Source of the DNA: a bacterium
Lineage (GTDB): Bacteria; Planctomycetota; Planctomycetia; Planctomycetales; Planctomycetaceae
Length of the DNA: 64,000 nucleotides
Direction: 5' to 3'
Assembly (NCBI GenBank): GCA_016124895.1
Contig: WGMU01000064.1
Location: 1-64,000 of the forward strand
Of the stretch, positions 45,446 to 54,560 are shown piece after piece. Made by a program: the position numbers and the translations under genes. Below the pieces are notes generated by a model, which saw only the letters and a list, made by a program, of their open reading frames with translations, did no database searches and was not told where the DNA came from. The stretch's first letter is position 1. Each line of letters opens with the position of its first letter.

Positions 45446-45492
45446 GACGACTCTGAACTGACACAGCGACCTGCACCAGGCCGTGACTTTCG

Positions 45493-48480
45493 CTACTGCT
45501 GTAAGAGAATCGGCAGTTTGATCAGGCCATACGCGGCGGCCAGCAGCTTCAGCGGGTGGACGCTTGGTGTTGCCGTACTCTGTTCCATCTGCAGACGGCA
45601 ACTGCTGCATTCGCTCGTGCCGAGAATCAGGTCCGGCTGCTGCATGCGTTCGATCAGGTCGCGGCCGATTTCCAGCGATTCAGCGAACGTGTTCCGTGAC
45701 AGTCCGAAGGTTCCTGCCATCCCGGAACAGCCTTTGTCGAGACTAACCACCTCCAGTTCCGGAATCAGGTTGAGCAGGTCATGCAGTGGTTCGCCGCGTC
45801 GCAGCGCCTTCAGGTGACACGGAGTGTGATAGCCGACTCGCAGCGGGAGCGGGCCGAAGTCGGTTTTCAGTTTTCCGTCGCGATACAGCGACCGGAGAAA
45901 GTCGCCAGCTTCGACCGTCTGCTGTGCGACGACCGGTACGTCCGGGTGATCGAGCAGCATCGGATAGTCCTGCGTCAGACACAGAGCAGCGGCAGGCTCC
46001 GTGCAGACGATCGTCAGTCCCTCGCGTGCCAGACTCGCCAGTTCGCGGATGTTGTCTTCGGCGACTGAACGTGCGGCATCAAGATCGCCGGCCGAGACGA
46101 GCGCCATTCCTGCGCCGATCTGCGCATCCGGAATGTGAACGGGAATCCGATTGTGCTCCAGAATCGCCAGGAAGGCCGACGCAATCTCCGGGTCATAAAA
46201 GTTGGCAAAGTGATCGACGAAATAGACGACTGCTCCACGTTCAATCGCCTGCGACGGGTTCGTCTGTTCGCGTGTCAGCGTGCTGAGAAACGGACGGCTG
46301 GCGAACGTCGGCAGGTGCCGGTCGCGATGAATGCCGACCGTCTTTTCGAGGAACCATCGACCAGAACGCGTCGCGAGCAGCCTGTTGATCAGCCATGAGA
46401 AACGGCATCCCAGTCGTCCAAAGGTATGCACGCGCGACAGAGCCCACGTGGCCCGGTCGAGCCCCGAGGCGTCGATCGCCTGCGCCTTTGCTTCGATCAT
46501 CAGATGCGGGATGCGCACGGCTGTCGGACATTCGAGTTCGCACTGCCGGCAGTTGAAACACGTCTGTGTGAGCTGGTGAAACTCGGGCGAGGCCAGCGTC
46601 GTCGGCCCAACCTGACCGCCGAGCAATGCCCGGAACACGTTGACACTCGACCGCGGACTGCACTCTTCCGAAGGCTCCTTGCGAAAGAACGGGCACATCC
46701 GCAGTTCGTTGCGCTGCGTGCGACAGGCTCCGCAACCGTTGCAGGCGTCTGTCACATCTGCCAGGTCCTGCGAAGTCCACTGCAGTTGAAGCTGAACAAG
46801 GTCCGAATCCCGTGGCGTGAGCGGCCGGAAATACACGGCGGGAATCTCAGACTGTTCGGTGACGATCCGACCTGGATTCATCAGGTTATGGGGATCGAAG
46901 ATTTCCTTGATCTGACGAAACACGCCATACAGCGGCCCGTACTGCCGCTCGACAAAACACGAACGCGACATCCCGTCGCCGTGTTCGCCACTGATCGTTC
47001 CTCCGAGTGACCAGACCAGTTCGCTGAGCTGCTCCGCCAGCGCCGTCATGCGCGGGCCGTCGGCCGTAACCGGCAACGGCAGGAACGGTCGGATGTGAAT
47101 CTGCCCGGAAGCCGCGTGCGAATAGACCGAGGCTGTCAGGTCATTCTTCTGCAGCAGTTCCCGGCCGCGGGCGAAAAACTCAGCGAGTGCTTCCGGCGGA
47201 ACTGCAACATCCTCGACAAACGGCAGCGGACGCGTTGCGCCCTTCATCCGCGACAGCATGGGAACTACCTGACGCGGCAGTTCCCAGAGAAACTCAACGC
47301 CGTCGTAATCGTACGCTTCGACGGAAACGTCGACGTCAGACACAACGTCTCTGGCGGCGTGAATCGCCATCGCGATCCGGTCACGGCACTGCTGTTCGCT
47401 GAAGCCCGTTTGTTCGATCAGCAGTCCGGCTTCCGCTCCGGCCGGAATGAAGCGTTCAAACCGTGAGTCACTTTCGCGGCCGAGCGTCATCAGACGCCGG
47501 TCCAGCAGGTCGCAGGCGCTGGGCTGCTGCGGAGCGACCGCCTGAACGACTTCGATAGCCTGCTCCATTTTCCCAAAGGTGAGCAGCACGACGCCGCGAT
47601 GCTCAGGTAACGGCAGCGTGTTGAGCGTCGCTGACGTAAACAAGCCGAGTGTTCCCTCCGAGCCGACCAGCATCCGCGGCAGATTCAGTTCCGTCAGGCG
47701 ATGCACTCCGCGCAGCAGATAGCCGCAGGTGTTGCGAATCAGCGACGGCTGGTGCTTGCGAATCAGGTCACGATTGTCGGAGAGCAGCTTCGCCAGCTTG
47801 CTGACAATCGTGTGCTTCAGTTCGCAGTCACTGCTGTCGGCACCGTCTCTGACGACGCCGGGCAGTACGGCGAAGTCATCGCTGGCGTGACTGGCCACGG
47901 CACCGCTGTTCGCACCGGATCGGCGCTGCAGAAAAGTCAACTGCTCGATCCCACACTGGATCACGTTTCCGCCAGCGAGCACAACTTCGAGACTGCGGAC
48001 GTAGTCACGGGTCGAACCGACTCGGGCTGCTCTCGAACCTGCAGAGTCGACGCCGAGCATTCCGCCGATCGTCGTTACCGCAGCCGTCGACGGATCCGGT
48101 GCGAAGTAACGTCCGGTCGGCCGCAGCGTCTCGTTTAGTCGATCGAGTACGACGCCAGGCTGTACGGTGACCGTTTTCTCGTCGACGTGTTCAATCGCCC
48201 GCATGTGTCGCGAGAAGTCGACAATCAATCCGGCGCCGATAGCCGAACCCGTCAGATTGGTCCCGGCTCCACGTGCGATCAGCGGGATCCCGGACTCTGA
48301 CGAGTAGCGAGCCAGAGTGACGACATCGTCACGTGTACGAGGAAAGGCGATGCCCAGCGGTCGGACCTGGAACAGGCTCGCGTCCGACGCGTACATCGCC
48401 ACCGCGACGTCGTCGCAACGAACGTCGCCGCTGAGCGTACCAGTCAGGTCTTCGACAATGCGTTGACGCTGCTCGTCCAA
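45493..48480 (-). CDS. FAD-linked and Fe-S oxidoreductase fusion (GlcD-GlcF/D-lactate dehydrogenase type)
   Basis: A 995-residue fusion. Residues about 20-470 are a FAD-linked oxidase (PP-loop PLIARGAGTNLTGSAIGAG; IGGMLGVDSAGSRAARVG; C-terminal ISGEHGDGMSRS). About 560-680 is a double-cluster Fe-S domain (CNGCGACRTQ...CPFF and CFNCRQCELECP). About 715-990 holds CCG-type heterodisulfide-reductase repeats (HTPCHLKALRRG, GCSGMAGTFG, GTSECSSCRLQME). It probably oxidises D-lactate, glycolate or another 2-hydroxyacid and passes electrons to the membrane pool. Single gene, no transporter or regulator nearby. Confidence 0.9.
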   Translation of the reverse strand: MDEQRQRIVEDLTGTLSGDVRCDDVAVAMYASDASLFQVRPLGIAFPRTRDDVVTLARYSSESGIPLIARGAGTNLTGSAIGAGLIVDFSRHMRAIEHVDEKTVTVQPGVVLDRLNETLRPTGRYFAPDPSTAAVTTIGGMLGVDSAGSRAARVGSTRDYVRSLEVVLAGGNVIQCGIEQLTFLQRRSGANSGAVASHASDDFAVLPGVVRDGADSSDCELKHTIVSKLAKLLSDNRDLIRKHQPSLIRNTCGYLLRGVHRLTELNLPRMLVGSEGTLGLFTSATLNTLPLPEHRGVVLLTFGKMEQAIEVVQAVAPQQPSACDLLDRRLMTLGRESDSRFERFIPAGAEAGLLIEQTGFSEQQCRDRIAMAIHAARDVVSDVDVSVEAYDYDGVEFLWELPRQVVPMLSRMKGATRPLPFVEDVAVPPEALAEFFARGRELLQKNDLTASVYSHAASGQIHIRPFLPLPVTADGPRMTALAEQLSELVWSLGGTISGEHGDGMSRSCFVERQYGPLYGVFRQIKEIFDPHNLMNPGRIVTEQSEIPAVYFRPLTPRDSDLVQLQLQWTSQDLADVTDACNGCGACRTQRNELRMCPFFRKEPSEECSPRSSVNVFRALLGGQVGPTTLASPEFHQLTQTCFNCRQCELECPTAVRIPHLMIEAKAQAIDASGLDRATWALSRVHTFGRLGCRFSWLINRLLATRSGRWFLEKTVGIHRDRHLPTFASRPFLSTLTREQTNPSQAIERGAVVYFVDHFANFYDPEIASAFLAILEHNRIPVHIPDAQIGAGMALVSAGDLDAARSVAEDNIRELASLAREGLTIVCTEPAAALCLTQDYPMLLDHPDVPVVAQQTVEAGDFLRSLYRDGKLKTDFGPLPLRVGYHTPCHLKALRRGEPLHDLLNLIPELEVVSLDKGCSGMAGTFGLSRNTFAESLEIGRDLIERMQQPDLILGTSECSSCRLQMEQSTATPSVHPLKLLAAAYGLIKLPILLQQ

Positions 48481-48765
48481 GGCGGCCGAACCTCGGCAGA
48501 AATTGAACGGTTCAGTCGTCAGAATGACGAGCGATCCCGTTACAGATGGCGATGCTGGAATCAGCGGCTGTTCCCGTTCCTCAACCGTCGATCGGAAAAC
48601 GGACCGGTCACTTCAGGGAAATGATCATGTCGCACACTCGGCCGAACGATTGGCCGACGAACCCGACGGTCGTCATGATGAAACCCGCCGTTCGGACACG
48701 CAAGCGGCAGGCTGGCCCGGCCCACATTCGACCTGAGTGCGTCTTTCCCATCAGCGAATCCTGCG

Positions 48766-49113
48766 ATGCCCGACCCACGCGACTATCTGACACTCTGCCG
48801 GCTCGGAGTTCCAGGCCTGAGCTTACTCGTGCTGGGCCTCGCTGGTGTCATGATTCAGAAATCGGCGTTGCGTCGAGCCCTTTCATTCGCCGTCCTGATC
48901 ACCGGAGCCCTGGCGCTGTTCGATGCCGCCGCCCGTTTTCACCGTCTCGCTCCCGCACCGACACGATCAATGACTCTGTTGACGATCACCCTGGCTCCGC
49001 TTGTTTTTACCGTGGCCCGCTCACTGACGGCGACGAAGCCTGCATCATTCGATTCAGAGAACGCCAGCGTGAGCAACGGCAACCAGCAGATCGGGAGTGA
49101 AATCGATCACTGA
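48766..49113 (+). CDS. Small membrane protein, possibly NuoK/MrpC-like
   Basis: A 115-residue frame with three hydrophobic segments (LGVPGLSLLVLGLAGVMI, LSFAVLITGALALFDAAA, MTLLTITLAPLVFTVARS) and a polar tail. The three-helix layout and RALSFAVLITGAL loosely resemble NuoK/MrpC subunits, but no acidic residue sits within a helix as needed for proton transfer. No strong ribosome site is seen before the ATG. It could also be a chance frame; coding status is open. The 285 bp before it hold no supported gene. Confidence 0.4.
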   Translation: MPDPRDYLTLCRLGVPGLSLLVLGLAGVMIQKSALRRALSFAVLITGALALFDAAARFHRLAPAPTRSMTLLTITLAPLVFTVARSLTATKPASFDSENASVSNGNQQIGSEIDH

Positions 49114-49264
49114 TCAACCGGCGAGAGACTCAGACCGGCATCCAACCAGTTCGTCCCTCGACGTCTGATCGCCGGACTCTCCAGTTTTGCAGTTCACCTC
49201 GTTAGTCTGACAAACGATTGCTGATCAACGACGGTCCCTGGACTTCTGATTTGGATTCTCTGCC

Positions 49265-50176
49265 ATGAAAAAGAACCTTGCTCTGTTTCTCGTCTTCGTC
49301 TTCAACAGTTGGGTCGCCGCTCAGGACCAGCCCAGCGACGCTCCAACTCACGCAAATGTTTCGTATGGCCCGTTCAAGTCCAACGTGCTGGATATCTGGA
49401 TTGCGGAAGGCCAGAAGCCGCGTCCGTTGCATGTCTATATTCACGGAGGTGGCTGGACCGGCGGCGACAAGTTTCAGAAAGGCAATCCGCAGAAATACTG
49501 GCTCGACAAAGGGATTTCGTACGCGGCGATCAATTACCGCCACACTCCGGAAGCTCCGTTGCCGGCACCGGTCCATGACGCGGCGCGAGCGATTCAGTTT
49601 CTGCGTTCGAAAGCCAGCGACTGGAACATCGACACGAACCGTATCTGCCTGACCGGTGGAAGCGCGGGGGCCTGTACGTCGATGTGGCTGCTGTGCCATG
49701 ACGATCTGGCCGATCCAGACGCAGATGATCCTGTCCTGCGCGAATCGACTCGCGTCGCTGGAGCAGCCGTTTCCGCAGGTCAGACGTCAATCGATCCGAA
49801 ACAGATTGAGCCGTGGCTCGGCCCGATGGTTCTGCAGCATCGCATGATCAATATGGCCGTCGGCGAACCGACGATCGAAGGTGCCCTGAAGAATTACGAA
49901 AAGCACAAGGCGCTGTATCACGAGTTTTCGGCGTACAACCACGTCAGTCAGGACGATCCGCCGCTGTTCATGACTTACGGTGGCGACATGACGCTGCCGT
50001 CGAAGAATGCCGGACACGGAATTCATCATCCGGTCTACGGCGTCAAAATGAAGGAAAAGGCGGACAGCGTCGGCATGGAGTGTCACCTGCTGATTGGCGA
50101 CGGAACGGCTTCAAGATCCGACAGGTACAGGAACGCGAACGAATTCATCGAAGCGATCCTGCTCGGCGGCAAGTGA
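49265..50176 (+). CDS. Exported alpha/beta-hydrolase (esterase, BD-FAE type)
   Basis: A 303-residue hydrolase with a signal peptide (MKKNLALFLVFVFNSWVAAQD). VYIHGGGWTGGDK is the oxyanion-hole HGGG motif and LTGGSAGACTSMWL the nucleophile elbow (Ser in GGSAG). An Asp/His pair is likely in the region around residues 240-290, although the last His is not obvious: the end reads MECHLLIGDGTASR. It probably cleaves esters of plant or algal polysaccharides. Transcribed alone. Confidence 0.85.
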   Translation: MKKNLALFLVFVFNSWVAAQDQPSDAPTHANVSYGPFKSNVLDIWIAEGQKPRPLHVYIHGGGWTGGDKFQKGNPQKYWLDKGISYAAINYRHTPEAPLPAPVHDAARAIQFLRSKASDWNIDTNRICLTGGSAGACTSMWLLCHDDLADPDADDPVLRESTRVAGAAVSAGQTSIDPKQIEPWLGPMVLQHRMINMAVGEPTIEGALKNYEKHKALYHEFSAYNHVSQDDPPLFMTYGGDMTLPSKNAGHGIHHPVYGVKMKEKADSVGMECHLLIGDGTASRSDRYRNANEFIEAILLGGK

Positions 50177-50360
50177 ACCACAGCGATCGCACGTCGCTGG
50201 ATTTGTAGAAATGCAGTCGGGATACCGAAACGGCTGAATCCCTGCGAATCCAGCGGCAGTCCATGTGCAACGCTCAATTCGGCGATCAGCCAGCGTCGCG
50301 GCGCTTGGGGTTAAGCGAGGATTTCTCAGCAATCCCGTGGCAGATGAATCGAACGCGTTC

Positions 50361-51032
50361 TTACGTCAGCAGACTGAGGACCCGCCCAACGTCTGAGAAA
50401 TCCTCGACGAGATAATCGGGCTCTGTCGCCGCCAGTTGCTCGGTCGAATACAGCCCGGTGGCGACGGCAAGCACCGACGCTCCAATTGCGCGACCGCACT
50501 GGACATCAGCGGGAGTGTCACCGATGACCCAGAGGTTGTCGGGCAGCGCGTCCGGCACGATGCGTTGCAGGTCGTCCAGGGCCGCACGGGCAACATCGTC
50601 GCGGTGTCTGTGATCGTCGCCAAAACCGCCACATTTGAAGTGCTGAATCAGCTCAAAATGCGTGAGTTTCAATTCCGCGCCGCGACGCAGGTTTCCCGTC
50701 AGCAGACCAAGATGCGTGTCTGCCTGCGAACTCAGACAGTTCAGCAGTTCGATCACGCCAGGCAGGATCAGACCGTGTCGTGCGGCCAGTTCCGTCGGCA
50801 GGTGCGCAAGATACTCATCAATGATCCGCCGCCGGTTTTCGGCGGTTGGTTCGATGGAGTGATAATCCAGCAGGTCGGTGATGATTGCGAAGTCGGTGCG
50901 TCCAGCGACGGAGATACCTTCTGTCGGCGCGGTGATGCCAAACGCGCGAGCCAGTCCCACTTCCATCGCGGCCTGCCCGGCACCACCGCTGCTCAACAGC
51001 GTTCCATCAATATCAAACAGATAAGCGAACAC
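50361..51032 (-). CDS. HAD-family hydrolase (phosphoglycolate phosphatase-like)
   Basis: A 223-residue phosphatase. Motif I FDIDGTLLSS (about 5-14), motif II LGLLTGNLRRG, motif III Lys in LKLTHFELIQHFKCGGFGDD, motif IV VIGDTPADVQCGRAIGA. The helical cap between motifs I and II fits class C1, near phosphoglycolate phosphatases. Substrate not known. It is 30 bases downstream of the STAS gene and likely in one transcript. Confidence 0.9.
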   Translation of the reverse strand: MFAYLFDIDGTLLSSGGAGQAAMEVGLARAFGITAPTEGISVAGRTDFAIITDLLDYHSIEPTAENRRRIIDEYLAHLPTELAARHGLILPGVIELLNCLSSQADTHLGLLTGNLRRGAELKLTHFELIQHFKCGGFGDDHRHRDDVARAALDDLQRIVPDALPDNLWVIGDTPADVQCGRAIGASVLAVATGLYSTEQLAATEPDYLVEDFSDVGRVLSLLT

Positions 51033-51062
51033 AACTCTGCCCCTGTTGAAGTTCTGTCGGCG

Positions 51063-51428
51063 TCAGCTCACGACAAACGTCAGCGCTTCGTCACGCGTTT
51101 CAAACGACGGCCAGAGCTTGCCGAGTTTGATGCACTTGAGCAGTTCCTGCATGTTTTCTGAGGCGCAGCAGAAGACTGACTTGCCTCGCTTCTGTTTGAC
51201 CTTCGTCAGGCAGCGAAGAATTGAGCTGATTATCACCGAGTCAACATAGTCAACGTCGCTTAGATCAACGATGACGTGGGCAATGGCCGGTTCGTCCAGG
51301 CAGCGGTACAGGGCACTCGATTCGATATGAACTTCGTTATGCTGAAAATGCAGCGCCGGCCCCTGCGGCAGAACAATCAGTGCCCCACCGGCACGCTCAA
51401 CTTTGAAGACTTTCTGAGGATCTGGCAT
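51063..51428 (-). CDS. STAS-domain protein (anti-sigma factor antagonist-like)
   Basis: A 121-residue protein that is almost entirely a STAS domain: VIVDLSDVDYVDSVIISSILRCLTKVKQKRGKSVFCCASENMQELL split over the usual strands and helices. The phosphorylation loop reads VDSVIIS where typical antagonists have DSSG, so the phosphorylatable serine may be displaced or lost. In partner switching it would bind an anti-sigma kinase; a PP2C phosphatase is encoded at 22336, but no kinase is nearby. Confidence 0.85.
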   Translation of the reverse strand: MPDPQKVFKVERAGGALIVLPQGPALHFQHNEVHIESSALYRCLDEPAIAHVIVDLSDVDYVDSVIISSILRCLTKVKQKRGKSVFCCASENMQELLKCIKLGKLWPSFETRDEALTFVVS

Positions 51429-51556
51429 CAGTTTGAATTCCGAAACAGCGATGAACAGACAGACCCGAATCCGGGCCGATCAGGAAAAGCGGAGCAGCGT
51501 ATCAGACAGTCTTCGGCAGGTCGAACCCCTGACTCTGATGATCGACTGACACCGCT

Positions 51557-52186
51557 TCAGTTCAGAGTCAGCTCCAGTACGAGCACTGCGACCAGAAGAC
51601 CAGCGACAACGGACACATGTCGCCACGCAACGGTGTCGGCATTCGGGCCAAATCCGAACGCTCGGCCCTGTCCATTCCAGAGCCCAAAACCCACGACCGA
51701 GGTCAGGAACCCGAAAAGCCAGAGCTGCCAGGACTCCGCTCCGGAACGCAGGAGGTCGCCCGCATCACCGACGCGATCAAATGAGCCGACGCCGAGATAA
51801 AGGCCGTTGGCCACGGCGCAAAAGCCGGCAAAGAAGCGCAGCAGAAATGTCTCGGGCCGCTGGAACAGCGCGAACATCCTCCAGATGCCGATGGGCACGA
51901 GAACGCCGACAACCGGACCGGCCCAGACGACGAAATGCGGACGCGGATTCGGCTCGACGTCGGTCCTCGAAATCGCCAGAGGATGCAGCACGACGCTGGT
52001 GACTTTGCCGCCGGTCAGCCAGGCTCCGACCACGTGCCCGGCTTCGTGAACGATCATCATTCCGAACCAGCACAGTGGCAGCAGCGCGATGACGAGGAAG
52101 AATCCGGGCGACCGACAGTCAGCCGGCGCAGCAATGGCAGACGACGGCCCGGCATCTGTTGTCTGCTGTCCCAGTGAACCCGACAT
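51557..52186 (-). CDS. M50-like membrane metalloprotease
   Basis: A 209-residue integral membrane protein with about five helices. MMIVHEAGHVVGAWLTGG contains the HExxH zinc motif within a membrane segment, as in site-2 proteases. A second motif may be FDRVGDAGDLLRSG near residue 145, matching the D-containing helix of M50B proteins. It lacks a PDZ domain and is shorter than RseP. Substrate unknown. Confidence 0.78.
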   Translation of the reverse strand: MSGSLGQQTTDAGPSSAIAAPADCRSPGFFLVIALLPLCWFGMMIVHEAGHVVGAWLTGGKVTSVVLHPLAISRTDVEPNPRPHFVVWAGPVVGVLVPIGIWRMFALFQRPETFLLRFFAGFCAVANGLYLGVGSFDRVGDAGDLLRSGAESWQLWLFGFLTSVVGFGLWNGQGRAFGFGPNADTVAWRHVSVVAGLLVAVLVLELTLN

Positions 52187-52262
52187 GACGATTTGCTTTC
52201 GCTAGACTCGACACGCGGCAGAATGCCGCCTGACTGAACTCGACTGACCTCTGGAGGCTCTG

Positions 52263-52964
52263 ATGCGACACGCTCTGATTCTCACCGCTCTGACAACGCT
52301 CGCGACTTCCAGCACGCTGGCTGCGGACGACGCGTGTTCTGAACCTGGGGGCAAAGCCATCACCGATCTTCCTCTGATCTTCTGCGACGATTTTGAATCC
52401 GGGGCGGACTCCTGGGAACCGGCTGACCCGAAAGCATGGAAGCTCGAAACTATCAGTGGCAATACGGTGTTCTCGCAGTTCACTCAGAGCAAGGTTGAGA
52501 ATCCTGTTCGCTCTCCTTTCAACCGCTGCATCCGCAAGGGAGATACAGTTGGCAGCTTCGTGCTCGATGTGAGGTTTCAATCCACGAAGAAGGACTACCC
52601 GCACCGGGACTTGTGCCTGTTCTTCGGCTATCAGGATCCCTCCCATCTGTACTACGTCCACTTTGGAAAACGCACCGACGACCACGCCAATCAGATTTTC
52701 ATCGTCAATGAGCAGCCGCGCACGAAGATCTCAACAAAGGCAACGTCGGGAACCGACTGGGACGACGAGTGGCATCACGCCCGCATCAGACGCAACGTGA
52801 CGAGTGGCTCGATCGAGATTTACTTCGACGATATGAAAACGCCCGTGATGACCGCGACGGACAAGACGTTTCAGTGGGGGCGAGTCGGCATCGGTTCGTT
52901 CGACGATACCGGTCGTTTTGACAACATCGCTTTGTTTGGCCAGAAAGTCGAACCACCGCAGTAG
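52263..52964 (+). CDS. Secreted concanavalin/LamG-like protein
   Basis: A 233-residue exported protein with a clear signal peptide (MRHALILTALTTLATSSTLAAD). The mature part has a jelly-roll pattern: LIFCDDFESGADSWEP, SFVLDVRFQST, LYYVHFGKRTDDHANQIFIVN, EWHHARIRRNVTSGSIEIYFDD, WGRVGIGSFDDTGRFDNIALFG. It resembles DUF1080-type domains and glycoside-binding folds. No catalytic pair is obvious. ACCTCTGGAGG lies before the ATG. Confidence 0.82.
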   Translation: MRHALILTALTTLATSSTLAADDACSEPGGKAITDLPLIFCDDFESGADSWEPADPKAWKLETISGNTVFSQFTQSKVENPVRSPFNRCIRKGDTVGSFVLDVRFQSTKKDYPHRDLCLFFGYQDPSHLYYVHFGKRTDDHANQIFIVNEQPRTKISTKATSGTDWDDEWHHARIRRNVTSGSIEIYFDDMKTPVMTATDKTFQWGRVGIGSFDDTGRFDNIALFGQKVEPPQ

Positions 52965-52975
52965 TAGCGCCGCCA

Positions 52976-54379
52976 TCAGTCTGCTGCGTCTTCGTCTGAC
53001 GCCAGGCCCAGCGTTTCCAGCTTGCGATACAGGCTCGGCCGCGAGATGCCGAGCAGCTTTGCAGCTTTGGCCCGGCTGCCTCGCGCTCGTTCCAGTGCGG
53101 CGAGAACGTGCTCGCGCTCAACGCGGGCCAGCAGCGTGTCGAGCGGTTCGAGCGCAGTGTCCGGCGATGGACCGAGGCTCTGCGCATCCATGCCGTTGCG
53201 AAACCGGAATGGCAGATGAGCCGTCGAAATGATGCTGCTCTCGCAGGCTCGATGCGCAGCCTGCACGATGTCACGCAGTTCGTCCAGATTGCCCGGCCAG
53301 TTGTACGCCTCAAACTGCCGCCAGACATCTTCGGAGACTCCTGTCACCTGATGACTGCTGCCACGGTTCGCCTGTTCGACGAAACTCTGGCCCAGCACGC
53401 GCAGATCAACCAGCCGCGAGCGGAGCGGCGGCAGTTCAATCTGCAGCGCCGTGATCAGATAAAAGAGGCCTTCGGTGAGACGTTCGACAGCCAGCAGCGA
53501 CTCTGGAGCCCGGACCGATGAGGTCATCAGTCGACACCGCGCGCGAAAGGCCGCTCCGCGTTCTGAATTCAGAAACGTGTCCAGTCGTGACTGCAGATCG
53601 CGCGACAGGTGATCGACTTCGGCGAGAAAAATGGCGCCCGGCTGCAGCGTTGCGCTCCCTGTTGCCTCGGACCAGCCGGTTTCGACGAGCCTGTGAATCG
53701 CGCCTTCCAGCTCTGCCAGTGAGAGGTCGCGGCAGTTGAGTGGCACGAACGGCCGTTGCCCGAACTCGCCGGCATAGTGGATGGCGCGGGCGATATGCTC
53801 GCGTCCTGTGCCGACCTCGCCAGTGCAATGCACGCTGGAAGTCGAGCTCGTGGCGATCTCAATCTGCTCGAACACGCGGCGCAACTGTGGAGCCCGACTG
53901 ACGATCGAATCGCGTCCGTAGCGCTGCCGCAGTTCGTGACGCAGCGCGGCCAGTTCCGCGTGAACCTCGGTGACAATCGATGAACTGCCCGCAGCCTTTG
54001 CCGACGGCACGTCGGTCACGATGCCCAGGACGAGCAGCACGTCTTCCTCATCCTTCAGTGGAAAAAAGTGAATCAGTCGCGCGACTGAGCGGGCAGTCTC
54101 CCGATGCACGAAGTAACGCGGCACCTGCAATCGCTGTCCGGCCATGACTTCCTGTGGCGGCGCAAGGCTCGCGGTCGCTGCGTCCGGATCCTTCGCGGCC
54201 AGTCCCGATGTCAATTCGCATTTTCGGCCAGTCAGATCGCTCGCCGCCCAGCCGGTCAATTGTTCGCAGCCGGAATTTGCGAAGACCAGCCGGCGGTCCG
54301 CGTCAATCACGAAACACGGCGAGACGACCAGATTCAGCATCGAATCCAGCCGCTGTTTGCGCGAGATTCGTCGAGCCAC
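52976..54379 (-). CDS. PAS-AAA+-Fis regulator lacking the sigma-54 contact loop
   Basis: A 467-residue NtrC-like regulator. PAS is at about 15-110 (CFVIDADRRLVFANSGCEQLTGW), AAA+ at about 170-385 and a Fis-type HTH at about 425-460 (AALERARGSRAKAAKLLGISRPSLYRKLETLGL). Key AAA+ motifs are changed: Walker A GEVGTGRE has Arg for Lys, Walker B FLAEVDHL has Ala for the catalytic Asp, and the GAFTGA loop is missing between them. It should bind DNA but not hydrolyse ATP or open sigma-54 promoters. The GTG start at 54379 has GAGGAG seven bases before it. Confidence 0.85.
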   Translation of the reverse strand: MARRISRKQRLDSMLNLVVSPCFVIDADRRLVFANSGCEQLTGWAASDLTGRKCELTSGLAAKDPDAATASLAPPQEVMAGQRLQVPRYFVHRETARSVARLIHFFPLKDEEDVLLVLGIVTDVPSAKAAGSSSIVTEVHAELAALRHELRQRYGRDSIVSRAPQLRRVFEQIEIATSSTSSVHCTGEVGTGREHIARAIHYAGEFGQRPFVPLNCRDLSLAELEGAIHRLVETGWSEATGSATLQPGAIFLAEVDHLSRDLQSRLDTFLNSERGAAFRARCRLMTSSVRAPESLLAVERLTEGLFYLITALQIELPPLRSRLVDLRVLGQSFVEQANRGSSHQVTGVSEDVWRQFEAYNWPGNLDELRDIVQAAHRACESSIISTAHLPFRFRNGMDAQSLGPSPDTALEPLDTLLARVEREHVLAALERARGSRAKAAKLLGISRPSLYRKLETLGLASDEDAAD

Positions 54380-54560
54380 GCGGCGTCTCCTCAGGTTTTC
54401 AACAATGGCTGACGCAAAGGCGCGAAACCGCAAAGGAACGCGAAGAGATTCTGCCCTGACGGAAACGCCTTGCGGCACAAACTCCAGATCCAGGAAGCGT
54501 CTCCCCGAACTATTCTTTGCGAAACGTTGTGCCTCAGCGTCTTTGCGTCAGTTGGTTTCA

